Part shown: in pieces, positions 13,163 to 24,800 of the stretch
Position numbering within the stretch: the first letter of the stretch is position 1
Layout: each line of letters opens with the position of its first letter
Assembly: GCA_034687125.1 (NCBI GenBank)
Contig: JAQGBZ010000201.1
Location: 1-64,000 of the forward strand
Length of the DNA stretch: 64,000 bases
Source: Neelides folsomi
Taxonomy: Eukaryota > Arthropoda > Collembola > Neelipleona > Neelidae
Direction of reading: 5' to 3'
Notes under the pieces: generated by a model
Databases searched by the model: none
Seen by the model: only the letters and a program-made list of their open reading frames with translations
What the model was told of the DNA's origin: nothing
Position numbers and translations under genes: made by a program

Positions 13163-16100
13163 ATGGGAAACAAAATAGTGACTTTTTCGGAAGAGCAATT
13201 GGAAGACTATCAGGTTGACGTTTAGTTCATTCACATAAATCTCTCATTGGATCTATCGGAGATTCCTCTTATTGGGATCTCGTAAATCTCTCTTTTGTAT
13301 AGGATATACATATATGATATTTATTATATAAATATATAATATATATCATATATATTATATAAAAGACATATTTTATATCCAACAGGACTGCACCTTCTTC
13401 ACTCGGAAAGAAATCCTGAGGTGATGTTTAATTTATGACCATTCAGCTACGTATTTCAACTTGGCTATAATTGCTTTCAAATTGCAACGCGAATCTGAAG
13501 CTTCAATGCATTAAACCTTCAATGCACTAAAGCGCTTCAATGCATTAAATCTTCAATGCCCGTTTTCCTTTAGTAAACCTTGTCTTGTAGAGATAAAGAA
13601 TTCAATCTGGCATTGATAAAGAATTGGTAAATCGGATGTTCTTTGGGCTATTGGAAGTCCATTGGGAATTAATAGAATTCTGATTGAATAATGTAACGCT
13701 AAATCAAGCAAATTCCCTACTTTGGCCCATTATTTCTTATTGCATCTGCACTCGACTTCAAGGTTATGCTTTCCCAACATCAACAACAACACCGAGAACA
13801 AAGAAGAAAATTCGCGATGTAATGGAAAATTTATATTTAGTGCGCCAATTCTTCGATGTATGTATTTAATTCAACAGATTGTACAGGAGGATTTTTTGAT
13901 TTGTTTCATGGAAAGATTGCTAGTTTATTTTAGATTAGCTTTTTGAACAAAACACATTGCTTTATATTTTAGACTGTTTGTTTGTATATTTATTTATTCA
14001 ATAATTTAATTTAGAATTAAAAAAATATTTCTATTTAGAATTTAGTTGTTTTAATTATTTTTTAATTACTTAAATAATCATTATTTTACAAAAAATCTGT
14101 AGGAGGAATGAAATGTTTTGACACAAATATAATAATAATTAAAAGTATATCATAAAATTTACCATTATTACGTACCTATTATTTTATATTATAGCATTAT
14201 TCTAAAGCCAGATGTTAAAGATGGGATTTGAGATTTAAATCTTAAGCTGACAAATCCATTATTATTATAGCAAAAGCACAAGTTAGAACAAATAGCTATT
14301 CGAATATTTACAAAACATCTCACATATTTTTTATATAGGAAAAACTCCGAGCTTTTAGTTTTTGTTTTCAAAATGGTTTCCTTTCAATGAAATTGGTACG
14401 TAAATCTTATGGTGATATCTCACATAGGATCTAGCAGGTTGAATCGTATTTAATTTAAGACAATGGATGATCTCGCATGCATGCGTGGGATATAAACTAC
14501 TCCTCCTTCCGTAAACAAAATCCGTTTCCTCCTTTTTCCCAACCTGATTTACTCTCGTATGAATGAAAATCCCTACAATATTCCTTATCCAAATAGTGAT
14601 CCTTCTAATAGTCCCTACGTGCAACATTTGTTTACATTTTTCATTTCAAGATTTGTATCTCAAAGTGTTACTTTTACACGAATGAACCATTGAAATGAAA
14701 AATATTGTTATTATAGGGTTTTTAAAAAATTTCGAGAGATTAATCCAACAATAGTTCCAAAGACGATGACAGGAAGCGAACCTATAAGTATAAGAGTTCC
14801 GTGTGATCAGGTTGCAAAAATGCCTGAATTAAAAGTGAGTTTTTTTCAATTTATATTCTACTTAATTTATTTTTCCATTGTATGGGATGTACGATGCGAT
14901 GCATGTTGTAGTAATATTACGTAGATGAAAATATTGAAAGGAAATCATGTGCGAATAAAATATTTTTTTCTCATATATGAAATGTTTACATTCAATTGTA
15001 GGAGAATCCCTTTAGGCATCGGATTTGTTCAGTATTTTCAAGAGACGGGAGCGGAATCAGTTTTGAAGATTTTCTTGATATGTTCTCGGCCTTCTCAGAT
15101 CATGCTCCAAGAGATGTCAAAGTTTATTACGCCTTCAGGGTATACGGTAAGGAAATTGAATGTTCAAAATTCCTCATGTCATGTTTTTCAACCATGTAAT
15201 GTCCATATTAAAAAAAGTACTTAATATGTGCCAAATAATTCATACAAATTTCGCATCAACAACGTGTCTTTATTCTTCTTATTTATTATATCTTTATTGT
15301 CTCTTACCAATTTGTCTAGAAATTTTTAATAATAAGGGAAATATTCGATTCTTTTATTTCTTATGATATATGATAGTACATTTTAGAACTACTACTTGGC
15401 CCAGTGCGAGAATGGAAAAATTTGGTTGGGACTTTATTTCTTTTTCCTCGCTGCCCGCTGAAATGAAATGAAGTCCCAACCAAATTTTTCCATTCTCGCA
15501 CTGGGCCAAGTGGTATATAAAATATATTGAACAGACTGGTTGAGAAGAAGCTATATAAAATATAAATATATTTAAGTATTGTATGATAAATATAAAAAAT
15601 AAGGAAGGGATTCATTACAATCTAAAAGGGATTTGATGAAGAATGGAGAATTTAGAAATAATAATATCGGACTAACCCTGATGTCGAGCTTGGAGAACTT
15701 TCACCCGAGTGGAGTTTAATTTGAGTCGGATGGGAAACAAGGAATTTCCTCCTAATCTCGTCATATGCCCGAAAGACTTCAATTACTCGTATTATCGCCC
15801 CTAGACAGCCCTTCTTGACCCACAAGACAATATAATCTCCAATTTCTTCAGGCTGGAAATAAGCACAATGTTCATTCGAGACATCGAGACTAAAAAATTC
15901 CAATAGTTTTTTCAGAATTTAATTTCAAAATTTAGTTTCAGAATGTTTAAAAAAGTAATATACCTAATACTAGGTGGACCGTATGATTTGGCAAGTTAGG
16001 GAATAGGTGTATTCTTCTGTTCTGCTCTATTTAATCTTATGGTATATGATTACCGTTTATACTGACGACTAATATGCATTCAAACATGCATTCGGTAAAC

Positions 16101-17292
16101 GTTAATGAATGAGTGTGATTCATGGCAGGTAATCACCATATAACAAAGAGCAAAAAGCAACCCAACAATGGTTGAAAGCTAAGGTCCCAAATTTTGGATT
16201 GGCTTCCACGACTTCAAAAATGCATTAAAGCACAAGGAGCATCTTTTGAATGAAAATAATTATAATCTTATATACATATAAAATTACTATTATTTAATCA
16301 AATATCTTGTATTCAATTAAATTGAAGAAAAACAACTTTTCAAAACTTGCCAAATCATATTAACCTGGTATATTTCAAAATTACAAAATTTATTAAATTT
16401 TTAAATTTGCATTATTTATTTAATTTTTTAATTTGCATTATTTATCCGGTTATTATAAAAACAAATTAACGAATAAAAGATATAATAGAGACAAAATTTA
16501 TAGGTTCAAACTTGTATCTTGAGTAAAATATGTAAATTCCAAACATATACATAGGTATATATACTATAATACTATAAATAATATGTAAGAACAAATTGGT
16601 AATATCATTATATGGTACATTTTAAATTCAGATTTTGACGGCGATCAATTTCTCGGAACAAGCGACTTGGAGCAAACTGTTCAACTCCTCACTAGAGAAG
16701 AATTGGCATCCGATGAAGTTAGCCTCGTTTGTTCAAAGGTGAGTTGAAGGGAATTTGGAATCGTGTCCTATTATTCTCCCTTAATCCTTCTCAATGTCAA
16801 TCATTTTATATCCCAATTTGATTCATCTTTTCTTCAGACCATTTTGTGTCCAAATTAAATATATAAAAAACTTTATAATATTATAAGAACCAATTTTATT
16901 ATGCCAAGAACCAATAATTTCATATGAATGAATATATAAAAAAACGAATTTTTATTAATACTCGATTAGTTTAATTAATTAGGATTAAATTTACATCGAC
17001 ATAATTTAATGTATTTTAGTTGGGCTTGATTTTTAGATTAATTGAGTAGACAATTAAAAGTGTAGTTTAAGTAATGTGCAATTGATTTATTTCTTATCTG
17101 ACCCACTAACCTTAAGAAATTGATGGTTGAGGATTTATCTCCTCCCAAATTGCTAACTAAAAGTTGCTCTGTGCATTTTAGGTCATGGAAGAAGGAGATG
17201 TCGACGATGATGGTAAATTATCTTTTGGGGAATTTGAGCATGTGATCACAAGGGCTCCCGACTTTCTCTCAACTTTTCATATCCGAATTTGA
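13163..17292 (+). CDS. Cib2: calcium and integrin-binding family member 2 (CIB2)
   Basis: Six exons (13163-13213, 13386-13420, 14717-14834, 15002-15146, 16632-16738, 17182-17292) splice in phase to a 188-residue protein, essentially the family length (human CIB2 is 187). It begins [17 protein letters not shown], with the Gly-2 needed for N-myristoylation, continues [11 protein letters not shown] and [13 protein letters not shown], and ends [10 protein letters not shown], the CIB hallmark. Two Ca2+-binding EF-hand loops are visible: [14 protein letters not shown] and [14 protein letters not shown]; the N-terminal hands look degenerate, as is usual. CIB2 proteins are Ca2+ sensors at membranes; in vertebrates they belong to the hair-cell mechanotransduction complex and in flies they are needed for the photoresponse. 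A possible poly(A) signal AATAAA is at 17706. Introns hold a hairpin element and a mariner relic. Confidence 0.97.
13311..13365. repeat. AT dinucleotide-rich palindromic patch
   Basis: A run of TATAT/ATATA words with partial self-complementarity inside Cib2 intron 1, just before the short exon 2. It is simple sequence with no other content seen. Confidence 0.7.
13501..13560 (+). repeat. short tandem repeat, unit CTTCAATGCATTAAA
   Basis: Four imperfect copies of a 15-18 bp unit (CTTCAATGCATTAAA with small spacers) lie in Cib2 intron 2. Confidence 0.8.
15395..15510. repeat. 116-bp near-perfect hairpin (foldback or MITE)
   Basis: The 5' half starts CTTGGCCCAGTGCGAGAATG and the 3' half is its exact reverse complement for about 41 bases; weaker pairing extends toward the centre and leaves a loop of roughly 15 bases. 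The left flank is TA and the right flank TG, so it may be a very short Tc1/mariner-type MITE, but the ends do not resemble the CAGGG family elsewhere in the window. It lies in Cib2 intron 4. Confidence 0.9.
15677..15852 (-). other. possible unidentified antisense exon or gene fragment in Cib2 intron 4
   Basis: On the minus strand an open frame from 15903 down to 15652 encodes [15 protein letters not shown], then [17 protein letters not shown] and [14 protein letters not shown] good acceptor (TTATTTCCAG) sits before the Pro codon at 15852 and a donor-like GGGTTAGT follows at 15677, so it looks like an internal exon of 176 bases. The peptide has balanced, protein-like composition, unlike the surrounding AT-rich frames. 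I do not recognise the family and found no partner exons, so it could be a nested gene, a pseudogene piece or chance. Confidence 0.25.
15970..16368. mobile_element. mariner-type deletion derivative (399 bp, TA-flanked)
   Basis: Inverted ends read CTAGGTGGACCGTATGATT on the left and CCAGGTTAATATGATTTGG on the right (reversed); both continue into TTTGGCAAGTT. TA flanks both sides (15968-15969 and 16369-16370). Inside, near 16150-16190, one frame reads [14 protein letters not shown], the segment before the third catalytic Asp of mariner transposases. Soon after, in another frame, comes [13 protein letters not shown], a transposase C-terminus. The middle is deleted, so the copy is non-autonomous. 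It lies in Cib2 intron 4. Confidence 0.85.
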
Positions 17293-20200
17293 ATTATGTA
17301 ACTAGCTGTTGTAACCGATCAGAATGGTCAGATATGAAAACGGTTGGCAATTTAAAACTTTTCCTCACATTTTTATCTATGAAGTTTCTCTCAACTTTCA
17401 TGGGAAAACCGGGAAAATGTGCATGTTGGTAATTGATTATAATTTTCTATTTATATATTTTTGCATTGAAGTACGTAAGCAATACTATTAATATTGTATA
17501 AACATGTATACCTACTTACACTTATATTACCTAATTTAATATTTACGTTTATGGTAGATAATTATTATTTATGATTTGTTTCAGCATTACGTAGCTTGCT
17601 ATTTTTAAATATAATTTATCAGTTCAAATACAGATAAATATGTCTAGTTTTTGCTTTGGATAAATTAAACATGTGGGAAATATGCTCTATGTCTTGTACC
17701 CTTTGAATAAATGAATTTTGTGTCTAACTTTAAGAGAAATCTGGTTGAAATAATATAATAAAACGTTATGTATACAATTAATATTAATTAATCAAATTAG
17801 TATTTAATGATAAAAATATATGCACTTGTCAATTAATGATATACAGGATATTGCTAAAATATGTATTTTTATTTCAATTGTACTTAATTTTAATTGTAAA
17901 TCAATTAATATTTTTTGATGTTTTTTATTCATATTTATCATTTAAATTTTGTATTTGTTTTGTGTTTCAAATAATTTGAAATTGATATTGCAAGTGAAAA
18001 TAAAATTCAATGTTCGAAACGTTATTATTTATGGTTTATTTTGGACTTATTAATAAAATGTGTTGTATGATCTCGTTTTAATGAAAATAACTCTATTTTT
18101 TGTAATTTAATGTATTTTATTATCATTCAACAAAATGCGAACTACCTGTAGTTATTCATTTATAAATTATACATATAACGTTACATACACATTATTATAA
18201 TTATGTACATTATGATTTTATATTATATTATATCTCAAGATTATTTTTTAGAATATCTTATTACTAATTAGGTAACTTAGATTGGATTGTACACGATTAT
18301 ATATTTATGTATATAATATTATTCATATCGTTCATTTCTACACAATTTACATTTATTTTCTATGCAATTGTATTATTATATTTCAAATAATATAAGATAA
18401 TTTAAAAAGTAATCATACCGGTATGTTAATCTTTATTGTTATTAATAATGATCACACTATTTAGCAAATAAATGGCATTTTACTAAAAAAATCGTCAATT
18501 TTAAGAATTAAAAGTTTGATCGTTATTACATATAAAATGAACATTTAATAATGTTAACTTTACAATTTTAATATCGTATTAAATATACTGATACAATAGT
18601 GATTATGTGAAATAGGTAAATTGTTAACAGTTATAAATTCTAATTAGATTGTAATTGCTAAACTTTATTAATAATCAATTATCGTCTGTTAATCAACATA
18701 CGATTATTTGAATAAAATTTATAAATTAATAATAAAATGAACAATTGCTAATCAATTAACAAATGATCATCTTACTATTTATTTGGTTAGAATTTATGTC
18801 CAAAATTCTAATGATTAAATTCATATCACAAGAGGAATTGTTCGAAATTTATTTTACAATTACCAATTGGGTATACACACCAGTAGAATTAATTTAAGCG
18901 CATTTAATACACACATTTAACTATAAATTCAAGTCTATTATAAATCATAATATTTAATCACCGACTTAGATATATTTATGTACACATTTTATTGGCATTA
19001 GCTCTAGTGGATTTTAAATTTATTTATTATTCCTAAAATTTATTTTTAATACTTGTAGATAATAATCTTATGTTGGATGATTATTTGCGACAATCGATGG
19101 AACCCTCATTGTTTTCATTAATTATGAATTTGATGAATTTGATGTTTCAATCAACTCTCAGTCAGACAAACTCGTGTTGAGGAACTCGAACAAACAAGTG
19201 TGCAAACTTGTCCTAATCAAATAAACTCTCTCACAACACAAGTGAAGCACAATCGATTAAATCATTAAACAAACCCAAAAAATACTGATATTAATAATAA
19301 TACAATTTACCCTTTTTGAATTTTTTTACTGTAAATCCAATACCAATATTTTTGTGACATCAAACACAATTATTCAATGTTCAATTAATTATAATTTTAT
19401 TAACGAGGATTTTAAAATTTGTAATGATTTAATGATTTATTACAAATGTCCAATTACATAATAAAATTATAATAGCGGTCAGCAAACACACCGATCTAAT
19501 AATTTTGACATTTTAAAGGATAATTTCAATTTTAAAATAAATATAAATGGTAAATGAGAATTGTGACACTTTTGGTCCCAAGTTGTTATTAATTTATCCA
19601 TTATGATATCGTAAAATTCGATGCATTTTAAATTTTCACTTAAATAGTAAATGAGAATCAATTTACTAGACATTTGTCACACGGGAAAGCTGAAATGGAA
19701 AAGAAAGGAAAAATCCTGTCAGGAAGCTTCAGTTGTCTGTGTAATCATTGAGCTCTTATCTTCGCTCTCTTTGTGTCTCTTAAGTTATATCTGTTATATA
19801 TATAGGTATGTAATATCTGACCTGGCTTTTCCCTTCAGCTCAATTCTTTTGAATTGACAAAAAAGAGGAAATAATCAATTAAATTTCTCACAACTGACTT
19901 TACCCAACAACGAGCGGAAGTGGAAAGTTTTCTTATTTAGGTCTGATTTCATTTCGAGTCACAATGGAGTGAAATATTCTTTTTATTATTCAGTAAAATC
20001 CTCCAATTTTAACACACGAGTCTTTAAAATATTTATTTAATCTTATTTAAAATTATAATGATGGTAATGATGGTAAATGATATTAAAAATGATTTATCCA
20101 ATTATTGTAAAAATGAAAGTTATTCATTTGGTTTTTGAACAAATTCATAATCTGGCTGAGGAACATTGAAAGGGAATGAAAATCGATGGGGGAATTTATT

Positions 20201-21552
20201 AAGTAGTTTTACCACTAAGAATCAATATTTTGAGAGAAAATGAAAAGGAGAATGAAGGGGGCTCTAACGGAACTTGAAAACGAAGAAGAGCCTTTGAAAA
20301 GTCTTTTCTTGGATTTCCAATTCCAAGAAATCCAAATAGCCCGGGTGGGATAGACACTATTGATTTGTTTTTACACTTCTCTTCCCCCTTTGTTTATTTT
20401 TCATTTCTCCTCCACTTAAACCTGGAGTTGGGTCCAAACCGGTAAATGGGTAAAGAAAACAACGGAACAATCGATTTTAATTATTTACCATTCCAATTAT
20501 CCCAAAATCTCAAATGTAGCAATTTGGTTGGGGAACGATTCATAAGCGATTGTTAATTGTCTCTTTTGTAATAAACACAAAATGAGTGTCCATTTAATTG
20601 GAATCATTCTTTTACTATTCTTTTACTAATGTTTGGAATACAATCATAAATACATACAAAATATAGGAATAAATGTACCTGTACATAAAATAAATACATT
20701 AATTAAATAAAATGTAGTGCGAAGAAATGATTAAATAAAATTATCCGTTTGATTTTTGGCTTTATGAAGACTGGAACTCTTTTTTCATCATTTTGAGCAA
20801 ATAATTTCATCTATTTTATTCCTAATTTAGCACATTTTTGAAAAAAAATTAATGGGAATATTTTTTAGATTAAATCTTGGCTTCATTACAAAGTCAGAAT
20901 TTCACATTTGAAATTGTAATTCCTCTCTTAATCTGTCTCATTTTAAACATACTGTCACGACATAAACAAATTCCCCAAAAATCCCAACAACTTTCATATA
21001 AATACATTAAATGACATGCAGAATATCTAAATATTAACACACCTCAATTGTGATTACAATTTATTTCTCTTTAGTTACCAACATCAACATTCTTCTACCT
21101 GTATAATATTTTTGTTTAATTTCCAATTAATAAGATTATCATCAATATTTAATTTATCTGATAAAGTTGAAACTTCCACATTATCTTCATAGTTTAAAAT
21201 TCATACTTAATAATATTAAAATTTTATGATTAATTTTTAACTCTCTTTGCAAAGACCATTTTAATTAAGTTATAACCATTATTATGTAAATACCCTTAAA
21301 TTATATTTATATTGTATGGCATATGTGGTATTTGTAGGATTATCATTATAATTTCCAATTTTACAACAAGCTTATATTTAATCAAGTTTGATGTCTTCAA
21401 TGTTTAATTCATGATTTTACATAATTACATAACTATCATATATATGATCATGTAACTCATACTCATATTATATTACATTGTAGATACTTAATTATAGCAT
21501 ACTGTACTTGTATAGTTATAAGATTTTATAAGTTATAACATTAGATAATTCA
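17293..21552. other. gene-free AT-rich DNA between Cib2 and the RGS-anchor gene
   Basis: The 3' ends of two convergent genes meet here. After the Cib2 stop, AATAAA at 17706 may end its transcript. From about 17450 to 19700 the DNA is extremely AT-rich with no open frame of note; 19650-20450 is slightly richer in GC. No conserved peptide was found on either strand. Confidence 0.5.
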
Positions 21553-21558
21553 TTTATT
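21553..21558 (-). terminator. possible poly(A) signal of the RGS-anchor gene
   Basis: AATAAA on the minus strand, about 260 bases beyond the stop codon at 21818. It is only a motif match in AT-rich DNA. Confidence 0.35.
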
Positions 21559-21817
21559 AATTCTTGATTATTATTTTTCTCCTATATTATTTAATAGTAT
21601 TTATGTTTTGACATGGAGTTGAGTTGAAGATTGTAAGAGGAGGATATATAAAAATAATTATTTTGGATATATTGATCCATACCCGACTCTGAGACTCTGA
21701 CTGTGTTGGAATTTGAATTGAAGTGGAGAAATAAAGTGTGGGATTTACGTAGGTGGTGGATTGATCCCCATTCCTCCGGAATTCTTGAGCTCTCCAGACT
21801 CAATTCCTCACATTGGG

Positions 21818-24800
21818 TCAGGAGTAGAAAAGGGCAATGAAAATCCCAAGAATCATCGCGAGGAAGAAGATTGTGACCATAATGGCGAGGATCCAGCAGA
21901 TGAACTTTCGTTGAGCACCAGTGATCCCATCAGCCTATTTATTAACAAACAAAAACATTAATAAACCCTCTTTCCTTTCAAAACACCTCTCCATTTAACT
22001 CCTAAATGTTGCTAAAACATTTAAACATTCCTTTCACCATCAAACTTCAACGGTTCAACTCTTCATGAATATCTAAATCCAGTTCTTTTTTTAATTGTCC
22101 CAAAATCAAAATCGAAGACAAATTTTAGGTTAAATTTAATTTAAACATTTAAATTTTACTTTTTAAAGATTGTAAACATTTAAGTATTTTTTTACAAAAG
22201 ATTAAAAGTTAGAATTTAAATTAAAGAAAATAACAATTTTTTAGTTGTGTCATGGTAGGGTTTTTACAAATGGGATTTAGCAAGCTGTAAGAATGTGATT
22301 TGGAAAATAATTTTATTTTAATCATTTCTAGAGATTCAGAATCTTTTTTAAATTTCATGCGTTTTATTTAAATGTTAATAGGAGAGTACAGCAATTAAAA
22401 ATTTAAACTTTATTCCTAGTGAAAGATTCTGTATTTTTGTAATACAATGATACTTAAATGTGCCGGGTGGCCCAGAGTTAACTGTGTATTTTTGATCATG
22501 TACAATTTTTTAATTTTTTAACAGAATTTCCTCAAAGATTATCATTATATGCTCAATGCATCATACAACTAAAATATCATATTAGTAATAATCTTAATTT
22601 GTGATTTGAGCCTCATTTGCTTAAAAAAGAATCTTCCCAAGCTCTTTTACATAAAGTTATGGGTATTTCGCTTAACTCTTTGACAATTCTAGCTATGAGA
22701 TCTACAAGGGTTGATGGGTTTTTGTCATATACCTGGTTATTCATTACATGACCCCAAATGAAAAAAATCGAGGGGCTTATATTGTCCAACCGTTCAGGGA
22801 AATTACCCGTTGTAAAAAGATCGCTACAACGCTGGGCTGTTTTGAAGCAAATGTGACTTAAATCACAAAATAAGATCATAGTTGTATGTTGCATTGAGCG
22901 TAATCTTTGAGAATATTCTGTTAAAAAATTAAAAAGTTATGTATGATCGAAAAACTCACAATCAGTTAACTCTGAACCACCCTGTATTTATGTATTTAAT
23001 ATTTAAAAGTAGATGTAAAATGGGATTATAATACCTAAATAACCAAAAAATGAAGTGAAAATTAATAATTGAAATTCTCTAGGAACGATCAAAATAAAAT
23101 TATTTTGCGAATCACACCCTTATAGCCTAAGTCCCAAATGGATCTTGTCTAAATCACCATTTGTGAACATAAAGTTATTCAATGGATGATATTGGCCTGA
23201 ATGGTAATTGCCGCATCAGCATGCATTGGAGCTTTATCAATCGAATCTTTTTTCCGGATGGAACGCCGTTAAAAGGTATAAAATTGGATTTGGGTCAAAG
23301 GAATTCATGGAGATATTGGCGCATTCCGGGCATTATCATAAGTTATGAGCGGATGTCAAATGAGTGGGAAGAATTTGGAAATTGGGAAGAATATGGATGA
23401 GAAATGGAGAATATAAAAGAGAGTTAAAGGCGCCTTAAGGCCTTTGCTCCTCCTCATTGGGAGATTTGGAAAATTGAATAAAAACTCAATTGGATTTCCA
23501 TCCAATTGCATTTGATTGAAATCCTACAGTACAAACTCAACTAGGCTCACTTTGGAATCTAATGAGAGAACCCTGAAGGGATCTTTCCCCTTAAAGCATT
23601 GTTACGCACTATATTAAAAACAGAAAATGTATAGAAAAATATACTCATATTTAATATAAAGTTTTTGGTATAAGTATGTTCCTAAATATTAATGGAGGTT
23701 AACTATTAGTATTTTTGTAAAATGATATAAAAAAATATAATTGGTATCTTTTTTCAGTTTTTCTTGTTATAAACTATTTTTTTTCTTATTGAATTTTTTT
23801 CCTTGTGATATTGTCACAGTGTGGGGTTAAGAAGTCGCCGATCTTTTCAATTCACAAAGACAAAAAAGTACAAAAGAAAATGGAAAAGAAATACGTTGAG
23901 GCTGCAGAAATAAACTCAACTTTCTCCCAATGACGATTTTCCCACCAGGCATCTTTCATTTTTTTCGATTTTTCCCCGGAGGTTGCAAGTGAAGGTTTTT
24001 AAGATTAAAGAATAAGTATTGTAAGTACAAAGTAAGTACAAGTACTATTGTAAGTACAGTTGTACTTATAATACTTTGTGCAAAATAAGTAAAACTCATA
24101 GAACTTCTATGATAGAAGGTTCACAATCCATCATAAAATGAAAAAATTCCTTCGCTATGGCTCTTAAACAATGTATGGCCTAATTCCTCTCTACGATGAA
24201 TAAAATAAGTAAAAAAATCGGAACTTTCAAATCCTTCATCTTTGAGAAAAACTAAACTTTTCCTATACTTAAAATACATATAGGCATACAGTATACAGTA
24301 TCTGTATTTGTAATATATCTGTACCTTTGAACAATGTGCCCCCATATAAGTTATATTACAATCCCGTATATTATTCCAACCCATACTTTTCTACTCTATA
24401 GAGAAAACAGTCAAATTTGGATAATGCATGGAAGAGGGATTTGATTTAATACAAAGACTGGGGGAATCTTTTGCGGTCGGACTGGAGAAAATCCTTCCGT
24501 AATAAATTGAAGGGAAAGAAGTCATAAAAGGAGATGTATTAACAACTCGGGGCATTTGGGGTCCCTGGGAATGTGAGAATAAATGGTTTTTGGGTCTATG
24601 TACCTGGGATCCGTCAGACTCGATCGATTCCTTATCGTCGCTTGGAATGGAGCAACTGATGGAACTTGTCCCGGCATTCCCAAGTCCCTCGGCTCCGTTG
24701 ATGCTCAGCATCGTTTCATTCCTCCTGGGCATCTTGCCCCCAACGTCGTCGAATTCAGGCGGGCAGAGGGATCGGATCTCAACTGTTGATTTGAGCTCTA

